Shown: positions 1 to 7,111 of the stretch, in pieces
Numbering within the stretch: the first letter of the stretch is position 1
How the letters are laid out: every line of letters starts with the position of its first letter
Origin: Thermus caliditerrae
GTDB taxonomy: Bacteria; Deinococcota; Deinococci; Deinococcales; Thermaceae
Direction of reading: 5' to 3'
Assembly (NCBI RefSeq): GCF_021462525.1
Contig: NZ_JAKEDT010000002.1
Span: forward strand, 27,675-91,674
DNA length: 64,000 nt
The notes under the pieces: model-generated
Told to the model about the DNA's origin: nothing
The model's input: only the letters and a program-made list of their open reading frames with translations
Database searches by the model: none
Made by a program: the position numbers and the translations under genes

Positions 1-2
1 CG

Positions 3-2225
3 GGGGCGGGGAAGAGCACCCTTTTCCCCCTCAGGGTGCTCCAGGCCCTTCCCGGAAAGGTGCTCCTCTTTGAGCCCCGGCGGGTGGCGGCCCGGGCGGT
101 GGCGGCCAGGCTGGCGGAGAACCTGGGGGAGCCCCTGGGCCAAACCGTGGGCTACCGGGTGCGCCTGGAGGGGAAGGAAAGCGGGGCCACCCGGCTCCTG
201 GTCATGACCGAGGGCCTCCTCACGAGGCTCCTCTTGGAAGACCCTGCCCTCGAGGGGGTTTCCGCCGTCCTCCTGGACGAGGCCCACGAGCGCCACCTGG
301 AAACCGACCTGGCCCTGGCCCTCCTCCTCAGGGTGCAGGAGACCCTGCGGCCCGACCTGAGGCTTGCCCTCCTCACCGCCACCCCGGACGAGGACCTGAG
401 GCGGGCCTTTTCCGGGGCGGTGTTGCAGGTGGAGGGAGAAAGCCACCCGGTGGAGATCTTCCACCTGCCCAAAGCCCCCCAAGGCCCCCTGGAACCCCTG
501 GCCGCCCGCTACGCCAAGAAGGCCTTTCTGGAGGGAGAAGGGGATGTCCTGGTCTTCCTCCCGGGCAAAGGGGAGATAGAGCGCACCCAAAGGCTTCTCT
601 CGGATCTTCCCGCCTTCCCCCTCCACGGGGGGTTACCCCTCCAGGAACAGGCCGCCCTGCTCCGGCCCGGACCCAGAAAAATCGTCCTGGCCACGGATGT
701 GGCGGAAACGAGCCTCACCCTGCCTAACGTGCGGGCCGTGGTGGACACCGGGCTCGCCAAGAAGCCCCGCTTTGACCCCAGAACCGGCCTCACCCGCCTG
801 GCCCTGGTGAGGATCCCCGAGGCCTCCGCCCGGCAACGGGCGGGGCGGGCCGGGCGCACGGGGCCGGGGCGGGTCTACCGCCTCTACCCCGAGGGCCCCT
901 TTCCCCCAGGAAGGCCCGAGGTGCTGGAGGCGGACCTCTCCCGGGCCCTCCTCCTCTCCCTGGCCTTCGGGGAGAGGCTGGAGGCCCTCCCCCTCCCCAC
1001 CCCGCCCCCCCAAGGGGCCCTCGAGGCCGCCTGGAACCTCCTCAGCCTCCTGGGGGCGGTGGCGGGGGAGCGCCTCACCCCCTTGGGGCGGAGGATGCTC
1101 CTCCTGCCCACCCACCCCCGCCTGGCCCGCATGGTCCTGGAGGCGGAAAGCCTGGGCTTCCTCGCTTTGGCCACCGACCTCCTGGCCCTTTTGGAGGAGC
1201 GGGACCCCTTGGAGGGGGAGCCGGACCTCCTGGAGAAGCTTTCCGGGCTCCTCGAGGCCCGTTGGGCGGGGCGGGGAGCCTTTTTGGGGGTGGAGCGGGT
1301 CGCCGCCCTCTGGCGGGGAAGGTTGGGGGTAGCGCCCCTAAAAAGCCTTCCCGCCCCGGAGGCGGTGGGCAGGCTCCTCCTGGCCGCCTACCCCGACCGG
1401 GCGGCGGAACGGGTGGCCCCCGGGCGCTACCGCCTGGCCACGGGGCCCCTCCTCCGCCTCCCCCGGGATGGCCCCCCCTACCTGGTGGCGGTGGGGGCGG
1501 AGGCGGGCCCCAAGGAGGGCCGCGTCCTCCTCTTTGCCCCCCTGGCCCGGGAAGACCTCCTGGAACGGGCCGAGGTGGCCGCCTGGACGGGGTGGGAGGA
1601 GGGGAGGCTAAAGGGCTACCTGGAGCGGCGCTACGGGGCCATCCTGCTGGAGCGGGTAGCAGTGGACCCAGGCCCTCCCACGGAGGCCCACCTGCGGGAG
1701 GCCCTGAAGGAGGGGCTTCCCCTCCCCGAGGAGGCCCGGCAGGTCCTCCTGCGCCTAGCCTTCCTAAAAGCCCACGGGGTGGCGGTGCCGGAGCTTTCCG
1801 AGGAAGTCCTCCTGGAAGACCTCTCCTGGCTCCTCCCCTGGACGGAAGGGGTGAGGCGGAAGGAGGACCTAGCGGCCCTGCCCTGGAAGGAGATCCTCCT
1901 CTCCCTCCTGGGCGAAGCCCAGAAGGTCTTAGAGGAGCTCGCCCCTGAGGCCCTTTCCCTGCCCTCGGGGAAGCGGAAGCGCCTGGAGTACCGCCCAGAC
2001 GCCCCGCCCCTCCTGGCCCTGCGGGTCCAGGAGGCCTTCGGCCTGCGGGAAACCCCCAAGGTGCTTGGGGGGAAGGTGCCGGTGGCGGTGGCCCTCCTCT
2101 CCCCCGCGGGGCGGCCGGTGCAGGTGACCCAGGACCTCGAGGGCTTCTGGGAGCGGCACTACCCCAAGGTGCGCCAGGAGCTCATGCGCCGCTACCCCAA
2201 GCACCCTTGGCCGGAGCGCCCCTAA
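3..2225 (+). CDS. hrpB: ATP-dependent RNA helicase HrpB (5' truncated by window edge)
   Basis: DEAH-box helicase of the HrpA/HrpB family, predicted to unwind RNA using ATP. The open frame runs off the left edge: the first in-frame codons read GAGKST, the Walker A loop, so only a short N-terminus is missing and the internal GTG at position 36 is not the start. Motif II DEAHERH, motif III TATP and motif VI QRAGRAGRTG are all present, followed by the HA2 region. The C-terminal block ending in WPERP is typical of HrpB rather than HrpA, and the roughly 740 visible residues fit HrpB (about 800). The TAA stop lies inside the first copy of the 106-bp repeat. Confidence 0.93.
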   Translation, partial: GAGKSTLFPLRVLQALPGKVLLFEPRRVAARAVAARLAENLGEPLGQTVGYRVRLEGKESGATRLLVMTEGLLTRLLLEDPALEGVSAVLLDEAHERHLETDLALALLLRVQETLRPDLRLALLTATPDEDLRRAFSGAVLQVEGESHPVEIFHLPKAPQGPLEPLAARYAKKAFLEGEGDVLVFLPGKGEIERTQRLLSDLPAFPLHGGLPLQEQAALLRPGPRKIVLATDVAETSLTLPNVRAVVDTGLAKKPRFDPRTGLTRLALVRIPEASARQRAGRAGRTGPGRVYRLYPEGPFPPGRPEVLEADLSRALLLSLAFGERLEALPLPTPPPQGALEAAWNLLSLLGAVAGERLTPLGRRMLLLPTHPRLARMVLEAESLGFLALATDLLALLEERDPLEGEPDLLEKLSGLLEARWAGRGAFLGVERVAALWRGRLGVAPLKSLPAPEAVGRLLLAAYPDRAAERVAPGRYRLATGPLLRLPRDGPPYLVAVGAEAGPKEGRVLLFAPLAREDLLERAEVAAWTGWEEGRLKGYLERRYGAILLERVAVDPGPPTEAHLREALKEGLPLPEEARQVLLRLAFLKAHGVAVPELSEEVLLEDLSWLLPWTEGVRRKEDLAALPWKEILLSLLGEAQKVLEELAPEALSLPSGKRKRLEYRPDAPPLLALRVQEAFGLRETPKVLGGKVPVAVALLSPAGRPVQVTQDLEGFWERHYPKVRQELMRRYPKHPWPERP

Positions 2226-2327
2226 GTAGCCGCACGCAAAGGTTGCCCCATCGGCCAAGGCCAAAGCGGCGTGCCCATGGCCTCTTTGGGGCCCCCGTCG
2301 TGGCGCAAGCCACGATGGGGTACTTAG
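2222..2327 (+). repeat. 106-bp dispersed palindromic repeat, copy 1
   Basis: The element starts CTAAGTAGCC and ends GGGTACTTAG, so the ends are inverted repeats matching at 9 of 10 positions. Near the right end a 12-bp stem is capped by a GCAA tetraloop (about 2295-2321), with one G-U pair as RNA. Two more full copies of exactly 106 bp lie at 11276-11381 and 31945-32050. By hand alignment copy 2 is about 87% and copy 3 (reverse complemented) about 91% identical to this copy. The left end supplies the hrpB stop codon and the right end the stop of the converging HAD gene. No open frame for a transposase lies inside. Confidence 0.9.
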
Positions 2328-2752
2328 GGCCGGAAGACCTCCGCGCGCAAGCCCAGGGCCCGGGCCCTCGCCACCAGGAGGGGGTTGTCGTCCAGGTAGA
2401 GGGCCTCCTCCGGGGCAAGCCCCAAAGCGCCCAGGGCCAGGGCCAAGGCCTCCATCTTTTCCGGGTGGAAGAAGGCCTGGTAGCCCTCGGGGGGCGGGAG
2501 GTCGGCAACCAGGTGGAAGGGCTCGGGGAAGGGGTAGGCCCGGGGGCGGAAGGCCTTGGGGTAGAGCCGGCTCGCCCCGGGGAAGAGGGCCTCCAGCACC
2601 CCCGGCCCCTCGGCCTTGAGCCGGGGCAGAAGGTCGTAGAAGGCCTGGGAAAGGTAGAACAGGGGCTCGCCGCTGGCCTCAGCGAGAAGGCGAAGCAAAA
2701 GGGGCTCCACCGGGTGGCAGTAGACCCCCGAGAGGTCCAGGAGGTAAACCAC
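2324..2752 (-). CDS. HAD-like hydrolase family protein
   Basis: A 142-residue protein that looks like a HAD-superfamily hydrolase. It opens with a hydrophobic strand and a DLSGV motif in the position of the nucleophile loop, and near its C-terminus has YLDDNP, matching the acidic motif IV that binds Mg2+. Substrate unknown. It starts at GTG 2752 with no Shine-Dalgarno but with TAGGCT 6 nt upstream, so it is probably leaderless. The stop codon is contributed by the 106-bp repeat. Small for a HAD with a cap domain, so it may be a minimal phosphatase or a non-catalytic relative. Confidence 0.75.
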   Translation of the reverse strand: MVYLLDLSGVYCHPVEPLLLRLLAEASGEPLFYLSQAFYDLLPRLKAEGPGVLEALFPGASRLYPKAFRPRAYPFPEPFHLVADLPPPEGYQAFFHPEKMEALALALGALGLAPEEALYLDDNPLLVARARALGLRAEVFRP

Positions 2753-2758
2753 ACCCCT

Positions 2759-2764
2759 AGCCTA
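2759..2764 (-). promoter_or_regulatory. -10 box of HAD gene, leaderless start
   Basis: TAGGCT on the minus strand fits the TANNNT -10 pattern, with 6 nt between it and the GTG start at 2752. It overlaps the decayed repeat end at 2762. No good -35 was seen. Confidence 0.45.
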
Positions 2765-2854
2765 ATAGGGTTGCACCACAGCACGCCCCCCAAAAAGCCT
2801 TGGACAGGCGGTGCTGGCTTTGGTCGGCAAAGGGACCTTCGCGCGGAAGCCTTA
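2762..2854 (-). repeat. Probable degenerate copy of the 106-bp repeat
   Basis: This spacer keeps the order of blocks seen in copy 3: CTAA at the left, CCCCAAA followed by AAG, then GGCTTTGG, then a CCTT..CGCG..GG block and CTTA at the right end. The hairpin is eroded and several small indels are needed to align it. It lies between divergent genes, unlike the three intact copies. By-eye alignment only. Confidence 0.45.
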
Positions 2855-2867
2855 TACCTTGGTATAA
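2852..2867 (+). promoter_or_regulatory. Operator-like inverted repeat before SCP2/adh operon
   Basis: TTATACC, two bases, GGTATAA: a perfect 7-bp inverted repeat centred 28 nt before the ATG at 2888. Both arms contain -10-like TATA sequence, so a protein bound here would cover the likely promoter. No good -35 is visible. The regulator is unknown. Confidence 0.5.
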
Positions 2868-2887
2868 AGGGCGTGAAGGAGGAAACC

Positions 2888-3280
2888 ATGCAGCTTTTTA
2901 GCGAAACCTGGGCCCAGGCTTACTGCCAGAAGCTCAACGCCAGCGAGGCCTACAAGAAGGCGGCCGCCACCTGGGAGGGCTCCTTGGCCCTGAGGGTGCG
3001 CCCTGACCCCTCCCAGGGCCTCCCCCAGGGGGTGGCAGTGGTCCTGGACCTCTGGCACGGGGCCTGCCGGGGGGTAGAGGTGGTGGAAGGGGAAGTGGAG
3101 GCGGACTTCGTGATCGAGGCGGACCTCGCCACCTGGCAGGAGGTCCTGGAGGGGCGCCTCGAGCCCCTCACCGCCCTCATGCGGGGGTTTCTGGAGCTGA
3201 AACGGGGCTCCATCGCCGCCCTGGCCCCCTACGCCCAGGCGGCCCAAGAGCTCGTTAGGGTAGCCCGGGAGGTGGCATGA
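2888..3280 (+). CDS. SCP2 sterol-binding domain protein
   Basis: A 130-residue single-domain protein of the SCP2 (sterol carrier protein 2-like) fold, which binds lipids or acyl chains in a hydrophobic pocket. The pattern of a mid-protein strand (DFVIEADLATWQEVLEG), then LMRGFLELKRGSI and a C-terminal helix, is characteristic of bacterial SCP2 proteins. The ATG at 2888 is chosen because GAAGGAGG lies just upstream; the frame stays open much further upstream but through the repeat. The stop overlaps the alcohol dehydrogenase start (ATGA), so the two are co-transcribed. Confidence 0.82.
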   Translation: MQLFSETWAQAYCQKLNASEAYKKAAATWEGSLALRVRPDPSQGLPQGVAVVLDLWHGACRGVEVVEGEVEADFVIEADLATWQEVLEGRLEPLTALMRGFLELKRGSIAALAPYAQAAQELVRVAREVA

Positions 3281-4311
3281 AGGCCGTGGTGTACCAGGGC
3301 CCCTTCCAGGTGGCGGTGGCGGAGGTGCCCGAGCCCCGGCTGGAGGCGGAAACCGACGCCATCGTAGAGGTGGAGCTCGCCGCCATCTGCGGCTCCGATC
3401 TGCACATCTACCACGGCAAGATCGCCGGGGTCCTGCCGGGCACCGTCTTGGGCCATGAGTTCGTGGGGCGCATCGTGGAGAAAGGCCCCCTGGTGCCCTT
3501 CGCCGTGGGGGAACGGGTGGTGGGAAGCTTCCAGGTGGCCTGCGGGGAGTGCCCCGCCTGCCGCAGGGGCCAGTACTTCGCCTGTCTTAGGGGAGGCGTC
3601 TTTGGCTTCGGCCTCGCCCTCGGGAACCTGCAGGGGGCCCAGGCGCAAAGGGTGCGGGTGCCCTTCGCCCGCCAAAGCCTCTTCCCCATCGGGGACCTAC
3701 CCGCGGAGGAGGCCATCCTGGCCGGGGACATCCTCACCACCGCCTACGGGGGGGTAAGGCCCTTCCTCTCCCCGGGGATGAGCGTGGCCGTGGTGGGCTC
3801 GGGGCCGGTGGGCCTCATGGCCCAGATGGTGGCCCACGCCCTGGGGGCAGGGCAGGTCTTCGCCATCGACCCCGAGGAAAGCCGCCTGGAGAAGGCCAGG
3901 GCCCTGGGGAGCCTCCCCATCAACCCCAAGGCAGAGGACCCCGTGGCCCGGGTGCGCCGGGAGACGGAGGGCCTGGGGGCGGAGCTGGTGGTGGAGGCGG
4001 TGGGCGGGGAGGGGGAAGCCCTGGCCCTGGCCCTGCGCCTGGCGGGGCCCGGGGGGGTGGTGTCCAGCCTGGGGGTGCCCACGGCGGAAAGGCTGGACTA
4101 CCCCTGGCTTTCCGCCTTCAGCCGGGGGATCACCTTCCGGAGCGCCCTGGCCAACATCCCCCGCTGGATCGGGGAGGTGCTGGCCCTGCAGAGGGCAGGA
4201 AGGCTCCGGGGAGGCTTCGTCTTCAGCCACCGCCTGCCCCTCGAGGAGGCCCCCGAGGGCTACCGCCTCTTCCACGAACGCCAGGCCAGCAAGGTGGCCC
4301 TGGTGCCGTAA
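3277..4311 (+). CDS. Zinc-dependent medium-chain alcohol dehydrogenase
   Basis: A 344-residue MDR-family oxidoreductase. The N-terminal half carries the catalytic zinc site (CGSDLH, then GHEFVG) and a structural-zinc type cluster (CGECPACRRGQYFAC, four cysteines). The Rossmann half has VVGSGPVGLMA for NAD(P) binding. Length and motif order fit zinc alcohol/polyol/threonine-type dehydrogenases; the substrate cannot be told. Starts by ATGA overlap with the SCP2 gene. A minus-strand consensus promoter just beyond its 3' end points back into it. Confidence 0.88.
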   Translation: MKAVVYQGPFQVAVAEVPEPRLEAETDAIVEVELAAICGSDLHIYHGKIAGVLPGTVLGHEFVGRIVEKGPLVPFAVGERVVGSFQVACGECPACRRGQYFACLRGGVFGFGLALGNLQGAQAQRVRVPFARQSLFPIGDLPAEEAILAGDILTTAYGGVRPFLSPGMSVAVVGSGPVGLMAQMVAHALGAGQVFAIDPEESRLEKARALGSLPINPKAEDPVARVRRETEGLGAELVVEAVGGEGEALALALRLAGPGGVVSSLGVPTAERLDYPWLSAFSRGITFRSALANIPRWIGEVLALQRAGRLRGGFVFSHRLPLEEAPEGYRLFHERQASKVALVP

Positions 4312-4598
4312 AACAAAACCGCTACCCGCGGGCAACTTCTTCCTTTTTCCTTTGACTCCCTCATTATACCACGGTTTGCCGGTATGTAAAGGGGTATGCA
4401 GGAAAACCCGTCCCCAGCAGGGCATAAGGCTCCCAGTCACCTTTCCTCATGACCCCAAGGCCAGGGAGTCTGGGGAGCCTTTGAAGTTTCCCTGGAAAGA
4501 ATCAGCATTAGAGCACAGGCCAGGACAATGTAACCTCGCTCCCGGCCCTCCCCGAAAGCTGGGGCTAGCCTCGAAGCAAGGCAAAGGAGGTAAAGGCC
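4312..4598. other. Non-coding spacer between adh and the stress-type gene
   Basis: A 287-bp spacer that is less G+C-rich than its surroundings. It contains a strong minus-strand promoter (4363-4390) and a short hairpin followed by T residues on the minus strand near 4312-4335. No convincing plus-strand promoter was found for the downstream gene, although a Shine-Dalgarno is present. Confidence 0.6.
4363..4390 (-). promoter_or_regulatory. Consensus promoter pointing antisense into adh
   Basis: On the minus strand TTTACA and TATAAT are separated by 16 nt, one of the best sigma-70-type promoters in the window. No minus-strand gene follows. Transcription would enter the 3' end of the alcohol dehydrogenase in antisense, or stop near 4312-4330 where CCGC, GGGTA, GCGG is followed by TTTTGTTTT. 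A short RNA of about 45 nt is possible. Confidence 0.5.
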
Positions 4599-5009
4599 AT
4601 GGCCCGGTATCTGGTGGTGGCCCATCGCACGGCCAAAAGCCCCGAGTTGGCCAGGAAGCTGGCCGAGCTTCGGAGCCAAGATCCCGAGGCTCGCTTTGTC
4701 CTTCTGGTACCCGCCGTCCCCCCGGCGGGCTGGGTCTACGAGGAAAGCGAGATCCAAAGGCGGGCCAAGGAGGAGGCCGAGGCCGCCAAGGCGGCCCTCG
4801 AGGCCCAGGGCATTTCCATAGAGGAAGCCAAACCCGGGGATGTCTCCCCCATCCTGGCCCTGGAGGAGGAGCTCATGGCCCATCCCGGGGAGTACCAGGC
4901 CATCGTCCTGGCCACCCTGCCCCCGGGGCTTTCCCGCTGGCTCCGCCTGGACGTGCACAGCCAGGCGGAACGCTTCGGCCTGCCCGTGATCCACGTGATC
5001 GCCCACTGA
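4599..5009 (+). CDS. UspA-like hypothetical protein
   Basis: A 136-residue soluble protein. It begins with a short beta-strand (ARYLVVAHRTA), has a long charged alpha-helix in the middle (rich in Glu, Ala and Lys) and ends with DVHSQAERFGLPVIHVIAH. The layout resembles a universal-stress-protein/Rossmann-like alpha/beta fold, but the usual ATP-binding GX2GX9G loop is not evident, so a nucleotide function is not supported. A very strong AAGGAGGT lies before the ATG. It is monocistronic as far as can be seen. Confidence 0.65.
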   Translation: MARYLVVAHRTAKSPELARKLAELRSQDPEARFVLLVPAVPPAGWVYEESEIQRRAKEEAEAAKAALEAQGISIEEAKPGDVSPILALEEELMAHPGEYQAIVLATLPPGLSRWLRLDVHSQAERFGLPVIHVIAH

Positions 5010-5026
5010 GCTCCCGCCTCCTGCCC

Positions 5027-5053
5027 TTGTTTCTCATCCTAGACCCGTATACT
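5027..5053 (+). promoter_or_regulatory. Promoter of the Lpt-like operon
   Basis: TTGTTT, 15 nt, TATACT. The -10 box ends 7 nt before the GTG at 5061, so the operon mRNA is predicted to be leaderless or nearly so. Confidence 0.6.
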
Positions 5054-5060
5054 CGGCCTG

Positions 5061-6071
5061 GTGCTGGGCCGGTATGTCCTCAAGGAGGTCCTGGTCCCCT
5101 ACCTGGTGGGGGTCCTGCTTTTCGTGGTCCTCCTCACCTTTGACCTCCTCTCCAGCCTCTCGGGGGTGCTCCTAAGCCGGGGAGCCGGCGTGGAGGCCAT
5201 CGCCAAGCTCATCCTCTACCGCCTGCCCTGGACCCTAAGCCTGGCCCTTCCCTTGGGCCTGGTCTTCGCCATCCTGGTGGGCCTGGCCCGCCTCATCCGC
5301 CAATCGGAGCTGAAGGCCGCCTACGCCGCCGGCGTACCCCCCTGGGCCCTTCTGAAACCCCTGGCCCTTCTGGCCCTTCTGGTGAGCCTCTTCAACCTCC
5401 TCAACCTGGCCGAGCTGCGCCCCCGGGCCCTCGAGGCCTACGACCAGCACCTGGCCCGGCTCCTCTACGGGGAAGGAGGCCTAAGCGGGGTGTTACGCAA
5501 GCAACTTTACGCCGCGGAGGGCCTCGGGGTCTACTACGCGGAGGAGGTGCGGCCCGAGGTGGGGCAAAACCGCCTCTACGGCCTCCGGGTGGTGGACGAA
5601 AGGGGCCGGGTCTACAGCGCCCAGGAAGGGGTCTGGGACAAGGAGGGGTGGCACTTTCGGGGATACGTCCTGGAGGGGGGAAAACCCAAGCCCTTTGCCG
5701 GCACCCTTCCCTTTCCCGCCCAGTTCCGCCCCAAGGAAAGCCTGGGCTCCCGCGATCCCTACGACTCCACCACCCTCAGGGAGCTTTGGGAAAGGAGCCG
5801 GGTGGAGCCCAGCGCCCGCTTCGCCCTGTACCGCCGGCTTTCGGATGCCCTCGGGGGCTTCTTCTTGGGCCTGGTGGCGGCGGCCTTGGGGCTTTCCTTC
5901 CGGGAGGCGGCCTGGGCCTTCCTCAGCATCGTCCTCCTCATCTTCGGCTACTACGTGCTGTGGACCTTAAGCGCCCAGCTTGCCCGCTACGACGTGAACC
6001 CCCTTTTGGCCTTCCTCCCCAACGCCTTTTACGGGCTTTTGGCCCTCTTCCTCACCTGGAGGCTTAGGTGA
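5061..6071 (+). CDS. LptF/LptG family (YjgP/YjgQ) permease, first copy
   Basis: A 336-residue inner-membrane protein of the LptF/LptG family. In other diderms these form the membrane part of the ABC transporter that extracts lipid from the inner membrane and passes it to a periplasmic bridge. Hydrophobic segments lie at about residues 12-32, 50-75 and 95-115, then a roughly 130-residue periplasmic domain, then three segments at the C-terminus: the standard 3+3 topology. Its stop overlaps the second copy (GTGA). I cannot tell which copy corresponds to LptF. Confidence 0.85.
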   Translation: MLGRYVLKEVLVPYLVGVLLFVVLLTFDLLSSLSGVLLSRGAGVEAIAKLILYRLPWTLSLALPLGLVFAILVGLARLIRQSELKAAYAAGVPPWALLKPLALLALLVSLFNLLNLAELRPRALEAYDQHLARLLYGEGGLSGVLRKQLYAAEGLGVYYAEEVRPEVGQNRLYGLRVVDERGRVYSAQEGVWDKEGWHFRGYVLEGGKPKPFAGTLPFPAQFRPKESLGSRDPYDSTTLRELWERSRVEPSARFALYRRLSDALGGFFLGLVAAALGLSFREAAWAFLSIVLLIFGYYVLWTLSAQLARYDVNPLLAFLPNAFYGLLALFLTWRLR

Positions 6072-7111
6072 AGACCCTGGACCGTTACCTCCTGCGCGAG
6101 GCCCTGGCCCTCTTCGGCGGAGGGCTTCTCGTAATCGTCCTCCTCTTCCTGGCGGGGGCGGTCTACGAGGTCCTGGCCCCTTTGGTGGCCAAGGGCGCGG
6201 ATCCCTACACCCTTCTCCTCTACCTCTTCTACCGCACCCCCGAGGCCCTGGTCCGGGGAGCCCCCGTGGCCTACCTCTTCGCCCTCCTCTTCCTCCTCTC
6301 CCGCCTGGCCGAGGACTCGGAGCTGAAAGCCCTTCTCGCTTTGGGCATCCGGCGGGAGCGGGTCCTCTTCCCCTTCTTGGCCCTGGGAGGGGTTCTGGCC
6401 CTTTTGGGCTTCCTTTTGGGGGAAAGCCTGGTGCCCAAGGCCCTGGCCCAGGGGCAGGACCTCCTGCGGCGGCAGGTGCTGGAAAGGCCTAGGGCCCTCC
6501 TCAGCCCCGGCACCTCCTTCCAAGACGCCAAGGGAAGGGTGGTCTACGTGGGGGAGGTGGCGGGGGACCGGATCGGAAAGCTCCGGGTGCTGTCCCAAGA
6601 AGAGGTGCTCTTGGCAGAGCGGGGAAGCTTTGGGGGAGGGGTTCTGCGGGTAGAGGGAGGTCTTCGCATCACCTACGAGGGGGACCGCCCCCGCACCCTC
6701 ACCCGCTTCCAGCAGGGGGAGCTGGTCCTTAAGGACCTCACCTTTGAGCCCTGGCAGAACCCCGCCAACCGCATGACCCTAAGGGAGCTTAAGCAGGAGG
6801 TGGAAAGGCTTAAGGCCATGGGGGTGAAGGCAGGCCTCGAGGCCACCACCTACTACCGCCGCTTTGCCGAGCCCGCGGCCAGCCTGGTCTTCGCCCTCTT
6901 CGCCGTGGGCCTGGCCTTCTACCTCCTGGGGGGCTCAAGGAGCCTGGGCCTTGTGGGGGTGGCGGTCCTCACCTTCTTCTACTACGCCACCTGGAGCGTG
7001 GGGCGGATCATGGGGGAGCAGAACGCCCTAGACCCTCTCCTGGCCGCCTGGGGGCCCAACCTGGTCTACGGGGCCTTAGGGCTTTTCCTTTTCCTGGGGG
7101 GGCGAAGGTGA
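6068..7111 (+). CDS. LptF/LptG family (YjgP/YjgQ) permease, second copy
   Basis: A 347-residue paralogue of the preceding gene with the same topology: three N-terminal hydrophobic segments, a periplasmic beta-rich domain (about residues 125-255) and three C-terminal segments. The opening LDRYLLREALALF parallels the LGRYVLKEVLVPY opening of the first copy. The pair is expected to form a heterodimer. GTG start overlaps the upstream stop by 4 nt, and its own TGA overlaps the next GTG. No LptB ATPase gene is present in this operon. Confidence 0.85.
   Translation: MKTLDRYLLREALALFGGGLLVIVLLFLAGAVYEVLAPLVAKGADPYTLLLYLFYRTPEALVRGAPVAYLFALLFLLSRLAEDSELKALLALGIRRERVLFPFLALGGVLALLGFLLGESLVPKALAQGQDLLRRQVLERPRALLSPGTSFQDAKGRVVYVGEVAGDRIGKLRVLSQEEVLLAERGSFGGGVLRVEGGLRITYEGDRPRTLTRFQQGELVLKDLTFEPWQNPANRMTLRELKQEVERLKAMGVKAGLEATTYYRRFAEPAASLVFALFAVGLAFYLLGGSRSLGLVGVAVLTFFYYATWSVGRIMGEQNALDPLLAAWGPNLVYGALGLFLFLGGRR

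Noticed and set aside
2222-2327. Repeat as a simple Rho-independent terminator
   Set aside because: The hairpin is strong, but no T tract follows on either strand and the conserved part is far longer than the hairpin.
2207-2887. Upstream extension of the SCP2 gene
   Set aside because: The frame is open but runs through repeat copy 1 and antisense to the HAD gene; the Shine-Dalgarno and domain start support ATG 2888.
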